Below are positions 49,018 to 61,055 of a stretch of 64,000 nt of DNA, one piece after another. This DNA comes from Castor canadensis (taxonomy: Eukaryota; Chordata; Mammalia; Rodentia; Castoridae): positions 91,981,046 through 92,045,045 of the forward strand of contig NC_133405.1 in the NCBI RefSeq assembly GCF_047511655.1, written 5' to 3'. The notes under the pieces are model-generated. The model saw only the letters and a list, made by a program, of their open reading frames with translations, ran no database searches and was not told the DNA's origin. The number at the start of each line of letters is the position of its first letter. The stretch's first letter is position 1. Position numbers and translations under genes: made by a program.

Positions 49018-51752
49018 AGGCTGCCAGGGAACCCAGGTGGCGACAGAGCCCTGGTGCCTTGGGCTGAGCAGGCATGGTGAGAAGCCAAAGAGGTGGCGAG
49101 AACCTGGGAGGGCCCAAAGGGGAGGAGCAGACAGGTGGAGCACAGAAAAGGTGTGGGAGCATGGGTGGGGTTGGGGCCCAAAGAATCGTTTGGGTTTAAG
49201 GGCACAAGATTGGTGGGCTCTTGGCTGTTGAAAAGGTTTAAAAGGCCCCTCCCCAGCCCCTACATGGCAGAGGCCAGAACACAGGGCAGAGGCAAGTTGG
49301 GGTGGTTGAGGGGGCTCACTCACAGGACCTGTTGGCCTGGCAACACAGCACTCTGCACTTGGGGGCCAAGGGGGGATGGAGAGGCTGCATCCATGAGGCA
49401 GGGCCAAGGGCTGAAGTGGAGCTAAGCTCTGCCCTGATGGGAACTCCCACCCACTGCTCATCCTCCACCCTCCCAAGTGCTAGTCTGCAACAATACCCAG
49501 GGCAAAGCAGAAACAGACCCTAAATTCCCTCCCCTGGAATGGAAAACATTTTTCTCCTCTCCCTCAGGATTGCAAGATCCTGCTCACCAACCTCTCAAAC
49601 CTCTCCCCTTCTAGCACACAGCTCAAGCCCAGCTTTGATCAACTGTCTCTTCTACTTATGAACCATCCATAGCTCTACTGCCCACAAGAGACAGCTCAAG
49701 CTTCTTTATCTGGCATCAGAGGTCTTTCCAAGATACAATAGACAATGCTTCTAGAGAACTAGCATGCTTAGGTACCATTCTCACCACTTCACACTTAATA
49801 ACTTGGTTGCTCTTCCAAACAGCCCTATGAGGTACGCATTATTATTTATCTTTATTTTACACATAAAGAAACTAAGGCCCCAGAAGGTTAAGTAACATAT
49901 CAATGGTCACATAGCTACCAATGATACAGCAAAGGATTCAAATTCAGGCAATCTGACTCCAGAGCCCACACTCAAACATTAAGTCACCAGCTCCCTACCC
50001 CCACACACCCTGAACCAAATCCTGTTTCTCCCAAATGCTCCTCAGTTTCCCATCTCCAAACCTGCTCATTTACTACCTCCCACCTATAATGCAATCCCCA
50101 TCACCTCTGCCATGTGCAATCTGAGAAACCCTCCACACCCCAGTTCCACTAAGATTCATGTCATACAGCACTAAGAAGCTCTCCTGAATCCTGCCACCAG
50201 CCAGAATTTATTGCATGTGGCTGTCCTTTTATGGCACAGATTAGCTTTGGCAAAGCATACCAGCTATTTGTGTGCGTGACTCCTAGAATCCCAGCACAGG
50301 AAGCATATTTGGTCATCTCTGAGCTAACAGAGCCAAAGGCGTGGAGCAGAGTAGGCGCTCAACAAAAGCTTCTGGTGTGAGGGAGTCAGTAAATATTCTT
50401 GGGTGGCTGCTCTAATAAAACTCTTGCCCGGACTTGTGCCACAGCCTCCAACCTCCTCTTCCAATCTGTTCTCCATCCTGTGGCCACAGAGAGCATGCAA
50501 AAATATGAATCTGACCATTTTGATTTCTTATGAAAACCCTTCTACAGCTATCTATGATCTACTTGACAAACAACTGAGCACCTTTTATGCACCAGGCACA
50601 GTGCTAGGCACTAGAAATACAATATTGAGAAAGATGGATGACAGTGTTCCCTTGGGGAGGTGACATTGTGTGGGGGAAGCTGATTATAAATGCATACATA
50701 CATAAAACATATATACATAAATACATAAATCTATCATTTCAGGTAGGGATAAGTACTAGGAAGGAAAACAAAGCAAAGTGAGTGCTAAAAGGTGCTGTTT
50801 TAGATATGGTGATCAGGGAAGGCCTTTTGGGGTAAATGGCATATAGCAGAACCCTGATGGAAGTGAGGGAGTGAGCTGTGTGGCTGTCGAAAGCAAGAGC
50901 AGTCCAGCCAGAGGGCACAGGTAGTGCAAAGGCCCTGAGGGAGAATTGTGCCTGGTGTGTTTGAAGAACAGTACAGAGGCCAGTGTAGTCACAACAAAGT
51001 GAACAGGGCAGACTGATAGGAGATAAGGTCAAACAGGTAGTGGGCCCCAAGAAAGACACTGAGCCCATGATAAAGACTTTGGCTTTTGCTCTGAGATGAA
51101 CAGAGGAGGTATGTGACCTGATTTTGATTTTATAGGAATCATCATCAATAGGATAATCTCCAGCTTCCTCACTATGGCTATGGGTGGCTTTCCTGACCCA
51201 TTACCCCAACCTGGCTACCTCCTACTCATCCTTCTATATTTAGCTCAGGTGTAGCCTTCTACGCCTGCCTACCTTCTCCACACAGGCTGGCTTACAGACC
51301 CTTTGTACTGCTTTATAGCTGTGCAGTCACCTCTATCCCTAGGGTCAGGGAATTAATTATCTCAAAGAATCCTCACAACTCATTGAGGCAGGCACTATTA
51401 GCCCCATTTTATAGATGAGGACATGAGGCACAGAGAGGCAATACAAACTTACTCAAGGTCACACAGCTATTTAGTGAGAAGTCAGGATGGAAACCCAGAG
51501 CCCAGGCTGTCTCTATGCTCTCTCTATGGTTGCCTCTCCCACTCCTGGTTCTGTGCTGCTTCCAGCTCTCCACTCTCTGGCAATTCCTCTCTTGAGAGCT
51601 CGGCCCCTGTTTTGTTTGCAAAGGGAACAGTGGTGAGGACATTAGGATATAGGCACAGTCTCCCATGAGAGGGCCTGGCACAAAAGGGAGAGTGCTTGAG
51701 GGATTGCTTCTGACACCATACACAATGCAGAAGAAATGGGAGCTGGGGGTGA

Positions 51753-51811
51753 AAATCTCTCTCTCTCTCTCTCTCTCTCCTATTCCCTCCCTTTCCCTCT
51801 CCCTCTCTCTG

Positions 51812-51859
<48 letters not shown>
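51753..51859. repeat. Compound CT then CA microsatellite
   Basis: A CT run (51757-51779), a C/T-rich spacer, then about 23 CA units (51813-51858). Confidence 0.9.
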
Positions 51860-51889
51860 CACATGTTGTAGAGTAAGAAGTTGGATGGG

Positions 51890-52085
51890 AGCCAGGTGCA
51901 GGTAGTGCATGCCTGAAATCCTAGCTACTCAGGAGGCAGAGATCAGGAGGATAGAGGTTTGAAACCCAGGCAAATAGTTCATGAGACACTATTTTGAAAA
52001 AAATCCATCACAAAAGGGCTGGTGGAGTAGCTCAAGGTGTAAGCCCTGAGTTCAAACCCCAGTACTGAAAAAAGCAAAAAAGAAG
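51890..52085 (+). repeat. B1+ID composite SINE
   Basis: gccaggtgcaggtagtgcat...ctactcaggaggcagagatc...gagttcaaaccccagtactg. Confidence 0.85.
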
Positions 52086-53085
52086 TTGGGTGGGTCCTGG
52101 CAGCCATTTACCACTTATGTGAGCCTAGGTATGAAACTTTCCCTGTCTGTACCTCAGTCTTTCATGTGTGCAAGGCTCAAACAAATGTAGTTCCTTCTTT
52201 GGATTCCTGGACTTCAGAAAGGGTCTAGGAGACCCCTCTCGCTTTCTGAACTCCTCCCAGCCAGGAACAAAACATGTGCACATGTACATACATACATGTT
52301 GCACAAGCACAAAAACAAAGACACATTCAAAGGCTAACAAATCTAGAAACAAAAGCACACATCCACAGCCACACAAATTTAGGAATGAATAAATGCACAC
52401 ACGCACACTCACACGCCCATATGCACTGTCTGCTGCGCTATTCTGTGGGGGAAATGAGAGCATCCTTTGCAGCGGGGAAACAATCCGTGTTACACAAATA
52501 ACCACAGTCCAAAGCGGAAAGTTATCAGGGTTGGGGAACAGAGGAAGTGCTGGGGGAGGGCAGGAGAGAGATCCCTTCTGCATGGGGGTGGCTGAGCAGG
52601 ATAAAAATAAACTCTCACTTACTGTGCACCTTCCCTGTGTCAGGCATTTTCCACACATTATTTAATCTGCATGGCAAACATGAGGGAAGAATTAGGATTC
52701 CTATTTTACAGAGGAAGAAAATGGCTCTGAGAGGAAACGTGACTGCCAAAGGTCTCAGACCTATCAAGTGGCAGACTGGGGGGTTCAACCCCCAAAGCAG
52801 GTCCTCCTGCTGCTTTTGAAGCCTTATTGGGGAGGAAGATTGTGGACTAAGCCTTGCCTAGGAGAAGCTGGAAGAGATGAAGAGTGAGGGAACTGTGTGA
52901 GCCAAGACTTTAGGTGGAGGGGAAACAGGACAGGAGGATCCCTAGGGATTGGAGGCTAGCCTGCCATGGTGGAGAGAGTCACTGACCCTCCCTGGATGCT
53001 GCCTCTGATGGGAGGTCTTTCCCTCCTTCCCTTTATTGGCACTTCCTGGAGCCAGGCAGCCAGCAGGAGATGGGATCAGGATGTA

Positions 53086-53123
53086 GTTGCCATGGAAATC
53101 AATGGGGCTGTTACCATGGATAC
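53086..53123. promoter_or_regulatory. Two X-box-like (RFX) motifs in tandem
   Basis: GTTGCCATGGAAAT (53086-53099) and GTTACCATGGATAC (53110-53123) each keep the GTTRCCATGG core of the RFX X-box, with one or two mismatches in the right half-site (consensus RGYAAC). They lie 24 bases apart in an IQSEC2 intron. Confidence 0.5.
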
Positions 53124-53739
53124 CGTAAGATGAGGGCAAGAGGAAACAAGGGATGCTGAGGACTATTCCCATGACAACTGAGGCTGGAAGAAGGGGACCG
53201 GAAGTGAGAGACAAGAAAACAAGACAAGGAGGTCAACACACTTAGACAGGGCCAGGGGCTATGGCCTCTGGAAGGAGAAGACTGGGAAATAAGATTGGAG
53301 TCAGTAAACGGTGACAGGGATACAGAACAGCAGTCACTCTCCCTCCTCTCATAGCTCTTCTGCAAGCTGTTTCTGCTGTCCAATCTCAGTGCCACAGGGA
53401 TTCCAATCCCGAGCCTGGCTTGGCATAGAAGCTGACAGGGGAGAAGGAGACCAGCTCAAGGACTAACTGGGTAGACAGTTGGCAAACACAGGCTCTGGAA
53501 ACCTGTAGAACTAGGCTGGAATCCTGGTTCTGCTTCTTTACACCCCTAAAAATAGTAGTCGCTTACTGAGTGCCTCCTTTGTGCTAGGCCTAGCAACTAT
53601 GCAAGGTCTGGGTTAAACAACCCTGACTTTGAAGGAGATAACACAGATGATAAAACTGAGGCAGAGAGAGATGCCTAAAGTCTCAGAGCTCAGTGGTGTT
53701 GGAGCCAGGATTCAAGCAAAAGTATAGTTGAATACATAA

Positions 53740-53830
53740 GGCTAGGGATGTAGCTCAGTGACAGTGATTGCCTAGCATGCATGAGGGCTTGAGCTCATGA
53801 GTCCTCCACCCCAGGAATGGTCAAAAAAAG
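53740..53830 (+). repeat. ID-like SINE
   Basis: ggctagggatgtagctcagt...tgcctagcatgcatgagggc with an A-rich end. Confidence 0.8.
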
Positions 53831-55217
53831 TGAATCTGAGCACAAAGTTAAGTTTATGTTCTTCCCATCCCTTCCATGGTAGAGTCCTCACATTCTGCAT
53901 CTCCCCATCCTTCCCATAGTGGCATACAAAAGGCCAGACATTTGGTAAATATTTGTGGAGTGGGTGAGTGAGGAAGCCACCCTGGAGGAAGCAGGAAAGA
54001 CTAAAGTTAGATGGGAGAAGCTTCTGATTTCAAGAGCAGTGACTCATGGATTTGGCTGGCCAAGGGCAGAAGAAGATCCACAGTGCTGTGGTGGACTTTA
54101 CAAATCAGGCTTTATGAACCATGCCACAAATCTAAGTTGAGGCCCAGGCAGTTAAGGTGACTTTCCCTTGGTCCCCAGGATAGGAATCTCCTACCTTCGA
54201 GGCCAGGGTCCCACTTTGAGCCTCACAACACTCCCTCCCCCCATACCTCCTACTCTGTCCTATGTAAGTTTCAAAATATCAGCCAACAGCAGGCTACTCC
54301 CAATTCTTAGACTATGGCAAGCTTACCCACATTTCCATGGTTGCAAACATAGACTTGCTTTGTTCCTCCTGTCCAAAACATCTTTGCTCGCTCCTTCACC
54401 TCTGGGCTTGACCAGCCTGAGTGAGCTCATCTTCAGCTTTTAGTACCCTGAGCAGGTGGGTCTTCCTTTAAAGGCAGTTCTGACTTACTCTCACCCTCAC
54501 AGAACCCAACAGGGTCAACTACTGCCCCCTTTCTGTCTCAGACATACCCATCTCATGGTGGCCCTTATTACCAGCTAACTTGGGATTCTCCTGAAGTGTT
54601 CATCCCCCACTCCCTATCCCCACACATATTTCCCAAGGGCAGTAGCCTGGTATGAGTCACCTCCAAGGACCCGCTATGCCCAGGCCAGGGCCCAGCACAC
54701 ATCTGTTGCTCAGCAGGTACCTTGATCCCCTAAGACCCCAGGTAGAAGTCACATGTGTCTGTATGTGTGTGATCATCCTGCCTGACAACCATCACCCTAA
54801 AAGCCACAGCCTTACAAATTTAAAAGTCACACATACCCAGCCTTATGATTACCTCCACCAGACACACGCATAGAGATTGCCAGGCCCAGAAAGTCGCCAC
54901 TTCACTCAGCAACCTCACATTCTCAGAATTCCTCACACTCAGTATCACGTAATCACATTCCCTTAGATACACAGCAGCTCACACAGTCTCCATACTGTGA
55001 CAACTGTATGGCCTCATGCAAAGACATGTACCTGAATGCAAGGACACAAGGAGACATATTTCTCTCATCATGGATATAAATATAACTTGCTCCCTTCCCA
55101 CAACACAGACCCTCTGCCCAAGTAGGCCAATTCAGTTGCCTAAACAGGAGTTTCATGACAACCCAGAGAGGTTCTCATTGTACACAGAAGGAAAATAAAA
55201 GCTCAAGAAGAAAAGAC

Positions 55218-55300
55218 TTGGGCTGACGGAGTGGCTCAAGTGGTAAAGTGTGAAAGTATGAGGCCCTGAGTTCAAGCCCCAGTACCACTAAAAAAAAAGA
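55218..55300 (+). repeat. ID-like SINE
   Basis: ggctgacggagtggctcaag...gagttcaagccccagtacca plus A tail. Confidence 0.85.
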
Positions 55301-56204
55301 AAAAAAGAAGAAAAGACTTGCTCAAGATTATATAGATCATCAGTGGCAGAACCAGAAGGTAAACTCAGATTTGTCTAATGTCAGAGGTTTGGAGAGGGAA
55401 AGTTGGGACATGAGTCTACTTCAGACTCCTGACACAGACACATTGTGGAAGGTGGAGGGGGTTATGAATCCATAAAGGTCACTGTCCACTCTCCTGCTGG
55501 TAGCCTCCAAGGAATCATAGGAGTCATAGCTTCTAGCCAGGTGTAGAGAATATTTAGGGTCACTGTATCTGAGGAAATGGCCTCCTTTCAGATTCAGAAG
55601 TCCCTAAAGTTGTAGAATTAGAATCTTAAAAAAACAGAATCAAGGAATCTGAACATCAGAAAATATTATAACTACATCATAAGAATTTTTTTAATGGTAC
55701 AATCATGAAATCTTAAAATCACAGATTGGAGATTCCAAACATCACAGCACTGTAGAAAAAGAAATCACAAAATTGCATGGAATGTGTCCCAGAGTCCTAT
55801 CTTAAATGCACACATAATCATCGCTTCTTAAAATGGTAGTATCTCAGCCTCACAGAATGTCAGAGCTAGAAGAGCTCATGGAGACCCTCTGATCCAACCT
55901 CCCTCCCAATTTTCCGCATGGGGAAACTATGTAGCAGAGAGGTCAAGGGATATGTCCAAGGTTAGCCAGCTCAGGCTGCCTCAGGCTAAGGAGCTGAAGA
56001 AGGTAATGGGAGTGCCCGTGTTGGGAGCCATTCACACATTTATTTATTGAGTGCTTCTGATGTGTTGACAATACCACAAAAATCGAACTCTACTCTGTCT
56101 CCCAATCCCTGTTCCCAGCCCTGGGATTGGAAAGAAGGCAAGGCTCTGGTGAGGATGGGGATGGGGATAGGAGAGTGAAGTGGGGTGGAACATACATCAG
56201 ACAG

Positions 56205-56923
56205 AGAGAAGAGATCAGCTTTTATTGATGGAAATTCCTTTGTACACAGCAACACACACTCTGAAAGCCCTTTTCCTCCTGATAGTATTTACAAAGCACT
56301 ATGGGAGGGGCTGGGGACATGGGGCGAGGCCTTCAAGCAGTGGAGGAAATGGCAGCAATGGCCACAGCAAGGGAACAAATGACGGGGAACTAGGCAGGCT
56401 GGGTCCTGCCCCCGTCTGGTCCTCTGAGCCTAGGCACCCTGCATCTCTGTTTGTGCTCACAGAGGACAGAGGTAGGTCCTTGGGATGTCATTTGGAGACC
56501 TCTCCAGGAGTGGCAGGTTCCAGGGTGCCTGGGAAGTGAGAGTGCAGGTGCAGGAGGGTCTGGGTTCCAAGCTCCAAGCTCTGCTTCTCCCACATTTTGG
56601 TCAGACTGAGGGCTCCAGCTCTTTTTAATGCAGGGGCTGGAGCCCAGGGAGATAGCAGTAGGGGTAGGGATTCCAAGAAGGAGGTAGGGAGGAAGGGGCA
56701 CGATGCTTGCCCATCTGATTTCTGAAGCAGGGGACAGGGTCCCATGGGGGATGTGCAGGGGCTGGGGGCGGGGGCTGGTTAAGGCTTTTGCTTCTGCATA
56801 GAAAATGGCCCTTGTCCTCTCAGTTACCGAGAGGAGGGACTACTGCACTCGGAGGCCGGACAGCAGAACTGGTGAGCGTCTTCCTCTTCCTCTTCCTCAG
56901 TCTCCTCCTCCTCCTCCTCTTCC
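56205..56923 (-). CDS. Probable alternative terminal exon with 32-codon acidic tail, stop and polyA signal
   Basis: On the minus strand a good acceptor (cttcctggccccag) precedes 56923. From 56922 an open frame reads seven Glu, Thr, six Glu, Asp, then AHQFCCPASECSSPSSR and TAA at 56824-56826. About 600 bases of SINE-free 3'UTR follow, then AATAAA (56221-56226) with a GT-rich downstream stretch. One base precedes the first full codon, so the exon needs an upstream exon that carries two bases, which is exactly what the exon upstream of 48053 in IQSEC2 supplies (AG+G would give Arg). It may be an alternative last exon giving a truncated N-terminal IQSEC2, or the last exon of an unrelated minus-strand gene. 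I do not recognise the tail peptide. Only the last 32 codons are coding; the remainder is UTR. Confidence 0.5.
56221..56226 (-). terminator. AATAAA polyadenylation signal
   Basis: Minus strand AATAAA followed by a T/G-rich stretch (GTCTGATGTATG), the arrangement of a genuine cleavage site near 56,195-56,205. It goes with the terminal exon at 56,824-56,923. Confidence 0.6.
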
Positions 56924-58216
56924 CTGGGGCCAGGAAGGGCAGGGTAGAGGCCACAGGCGGGCGGGTGACAGAGAGAGGCAGAGGCATTAGTTTGCAGAGC
57001 AGGGGAGATACATGAAGGGCCAGATCGGGAGGTGGGGCTAGATGGGGGTCCAAACAATGAGGCCAGTGTAACAGATTAGCCAGGGCCACACCCAACTCTG
57101 TCTCCAAGAAGCCTGTTGTTGGTCCCCTCCTGAAACAGCCTTCCCTCCCACCGCCAGCCTAGATTCAATCTTAAGGTCACCCCCAGAGTATATAAACTCC
57201 ATTTTTGACTCTGGCAGGTGCCCAACCTTCATTTTAATATAAATAATAGCAACTTTTTCTTTGCTGCAACTTTGTATACATTATTTCATTTTAACCCCTG
57301 CAACAACTCTGCAAAATAGGATTTTAGAGATGAGGGAAATGAAGCTCAGAGAGGTGTGAGATAACCTGATCGAGGTAATATAGCCAAGCAAATAAGAGGC
57401 AGGATTTGAACCCAGAGTTCTTGGAGCTTGAAGTCTCAGACTCAATCCTTCCTACCAGGTCCTCTGGGGGAACTTGACATTATGTCTAGAAATCTACCCT
57501 GCCTTTGAAGGACAAAGATTTGTATTTCTTGAGGGTTCAAAGTCAGGAAAATAGGAGCTACTTAGAAATGGAGTGTGGAAAGTCCATACCTTTGGAAGCA
57601 AAAAGACCTGGGTTCAAATCCCAGCTCTATAAGTGCTTTTAGATTATGTGCCCCCAGGCATTTTATTGCCCCTTTCAGAGCCTCAGTTTCCTTACCTGTA
57701 AAATGGGGCTTATGATGCCAAGCTACCAGGGCTATTGCAAGGTCTACAACATACATCAAATGCCTGGCAAACGATAGCAATGGGAACATTCTGGGACTTT
57801 GTTAACTGCTCCTAAACTGAACCTAAGTCCCACAGTGGCTGTCTGCCCACACAGAAGCAGCCACTGTAGGGGCAAGAGTCATTGTAGGAACAAGTGCCTG
57901 TCCCCAGGGTACTGCTGAGCAGTGCCAGGGGCCAGACTACACATGACAGTCAGTGGAGCTGAGCCACAGTTTCATGGGTGAATAGACAGACAGTAGGGCT
58001 TTGAGGGTGGCTAGGTGCCTTAGAAGTGAAAAGGTGATCTTCTAGGGACAGCCAAGGAAACAGTAACACTCCATTCCCAGACTCCTTGGCTCAGAGGATG
58101 CAGTTTAGTATGGAATCCAGGAAATGAGAGATTGGGGAAGAGATGGGGAGGAAAGCAGACAGGCAGGGGAAGGCACTGCTGTCCATTGGACAGGCAGACA
58201 AACACATGCACGCATG

Positions 58217-58256
<40 letters not shown>

Positions 58257-58262
58257 CACACA
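58217..58262. repeat. CA microsatellite
   Basis: About 18 CA units, then an interrupted AACACA end. Confidence 0.9.
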
Positions 58263-59499
58263 CCCTTCTTGGACTCAGAGCTCCTTCTGACACATTGTTC
58301 CACACACTCACTGAGTCAGCAAAATCACATGAACCAGGACTTGAGTCTTGGGCATCTGAGTCTCATTCCTCATCTATAAAACAAGAAGAAAATTCCACAC
58401 CTCTTAAAGCTGTCATGAGGAACAAATGATAGTCCACTTCTACTGCTCACTCCCCTGTTATATAGGCCAAGCCCCTGCTACTTCTCCCTGGATTTCTTTT
58501 CCCTACCTTTGTGGACCATATTAGCCTTCCTAAAGAAAACCTTTGAGCACCAATCTCTTCTGCTCACCCATCTTGGCTCTCCATCTGGATAAAGTTCAGA
58601 CACCTCAGGTTGGTATCCAATGCTCTCTCATCATATAGCCTCACCTGGCTTTTCCTGTCTGATGGAGTCAGACAGGTATGGGTTTTAATACTAGCCCCAT
58701 CACCTACTAGCTGGGTGGCCTGGGGTCCATTTCACCAATCTGGGACTCATTTTCCTTAGCTGCAAAATGAGGAAATACCTATCCTGTAGGGTGTGGTAGG
58801 ATTAAACAAATTCAAGTATACTAAAGCACCTGCCACAGGGGAGGGGTGGTGCTTTAACACACCGTAACTATTCTTATGACTGTCATTACAGGTGACATCA
58901 GCATTATCCTACTCACTCATGCCCAGTCTTTATCAAACTACCTGGTTCATTACTCCATCAGCACACCCAGCCTTTTCATGCCTCTATGCCTTTGCTGATT
59001 CTGTTTCCTGTCTGAATTTCATTATCCTGCTCAAATGCTGCTTCCTGCAGGAGGTCCTCCCTGACTCTTAGTCATAAGTATTGTTTGCTCTCTTTTGGCT
59101 CCAGCATCCACATGCTTGGTCAAGGCTCTTTGTTGGTTGCTTTGAACTTTCCTGAAGCATTTCTATCACCAATCCCCTCAATGTCCTTAGATGTCCACCA
59201 CCTCCATTGTTTTCCTTCTCTGTGAAAAAGATGGGGGCCCTGTACTATTTAAGGCCAGTCTCCACCTGGGCTCTGGAGCCCATCTCTGTTACCTCCTCCA
59301 CAACAACCATCCCCTCTCCCTCCCATATTCTCAACCTCTCCCCCTCTGTTGCCTCCTTCCTGTCCTCATTTATAGAAGCTCAAGTCTCTACCATCTGGGA
59401 ATAAAAACCCTCTCTCTGCCCCCACATCCCCCTCTGTCCCTCTCTCCACTTCACAGCTAAGCTTCTTGAGAAATTTGTCTACACTGGCCATCTCTGCTT

Positions 59500-60530
59500 T
59501 GGTACCTCCCACGAGCTCTTCAACCCACTGCAATCTGCCTTATATGCCCACCAGTGCATGGAAGCCCTCCTGATGGTTAAAGCCAACAGACTTTCTTCCA
59601 CTCTCCATAACATTTGACACTTGTTAAGGAGGCCCTCCTCTGCATGGCCCCTTCCTGTTCTGTGTGCCTGCTCCCAGCTGGTTTTTCTCCTACTTCTCTG
59701 ACCTACCCCCCAGTCTCTTCCTCTACCCATTCCTTCTGTGTTCGTCCTCTTACCCAGTGGTCCTCTTTCCCAATTCTGCTCTGGTTCTCTTCTCTTTCAT
59801 TCCACACTCTCTTTCAGTGACGCCATTCCATTTCATAACTTTAGGTGTGGCTCTCTGCAGCATGGATCTTGATGGGTCCCAGACCCATCAAGCCTAATGC
59901 TTGTGAGACAACTCAACCAGGATGGCTCTTAGGGCCCTGAGAGGTCAGAGGGACCTCTACCTCAATCTTACCACTGCAAACCTGGCCTTCTGCATTTCCT
60001 ACCTTAGTGAAAGGCATCACCATACACCAAGCTACCTAAGCCCAAAACACACCTGGGAGTTACCCTGGATTCTTACTGCTCCCTTAGCAACTCAGTCACT
60101 AAATCCTGCTGATTCTGCCCCCTAAAAAACTCTAAAAGTCTGTACACAATCGGCTGCTAGCACCTCATCTTCTACTCTTTCTTCTCCTCATTCAACCTTT
60201 CTCTAATCACACTGGCCTCCCTGCTGTTCCTTGGCACTTTATGTTCCTTCTACCTGGAACAGATAGGCACATGGCTCCCTTACCACTTTGATGTCTCTGC
60301 TCCCAGAACTACGTTATCAGAGAGGCATTTCAACATTCTCTATCCCTTCATTTTTTTTTTCTTCATTATACTCATGAACACCAAACACATTCTACATATG
60401 TATTTATTATTTGTCTTACCTACTATAAGATCCATCAAGACAGGTATCTGTTTTGTTCACTGCTACATCTCTAATGCTGAGCACAGTGCCCGGCCCTTGA
60501 AAAATATTCATTGAATGAATGAATCTATTG
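59500..60530 (+). repeat. L2 relic
   Basis: Contains the L2 3' signature ttgttcactgctacatctct, gagcacagtgcccggccctt, then (gaat)n near 60,510-60,525, preceded by ...ccttctacctggaacagat. Confidence 0.7.
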
Positions 60531-60847
60531 CCAGGCCTTAACATTCCAACTTACTGTGAGGTCCACCCTTGCTCAACTCCATCTCCTCTCTCACCCCCAT
60601 TATGTCCTCAATCTCTGACTCCAGTCCTCTCTTCTCTTGTACCCAATCACCTCTTGGTCCCTCTCTTCTGCTTTATCTTCACTGCCACTTCCTTAGTGCC
60701 TCTCTTGCTCTCACTCTCGCCCTCTCATTCTGCCTCCTCCCTAATTTCCCTTCCTTCTAAAATGCTAATTTCATCATGCTACTTTTCATACTCAAGAACT
60801 GCTCATGGCTCCCCAGCTGTCTGTCTTCCTAAAGAAAAAAAAAAAAC

Positions 60848-61055
60848 AGGCTAGGCACTGGTGGCTCACACCTATAATCCTAGCTACTCAAGAGGCAGAG
60901 ATCAGGAGGATAGTTGTTCAAAGCCAACCTGGACAAATAGTTTGCAAGATCCTATCTCAAAAAAACCAATCACAAAAAGAGGGCTGGTGGAGTGGCTCAA
61001 GGTGGAGGCCCTGAGTTCAAACCCCAGTGCTACAAAAAAAAAAAAAAAAAGCAAG
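60848..61055 (+). repeat. B1+ID composite SINE
   Basis: ggctcacacctataatccta...aaaaccaatcacaaaaagag, then ggctcaaggtggaggccctg and a 17-base A tail. One of the cleanest copies here. Confidence 0.9.

Larger units (their letters stand above)
48054..52000 (-). other. IQSEC2 5' intron, proximal part
   Basis: Immediately upstream of exon 1 (48.1-49.5 kb) the DNA is GC-rich, repeat-free and contains a CTG/CAG triplet tract, an X-box-like motif and a 246-codon minus frame with poly-Ala. From 49.7 kb it turns to ordinary MIR/L2 relics (49755-50000, 50560-50650, 51150-51510) and a CT/CA repeat (51753-51859). Confidence 0.65.
52001..56204 (-). other. IQSEC2 5' intron, middle part
   Basis: Holds the tail of a SINE, AC-rich sequence (52275-52425), MIRs (52600-52780, 53555-53720), paired X-box-like motifs (53086-53123), ID SINEs (53740-53830, 55218-55300) and an old repeat resembling the L3/CR1-like 'cagagctagaaga...' type (55840-55980). 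No exon recognised. Confidence 0.6.
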
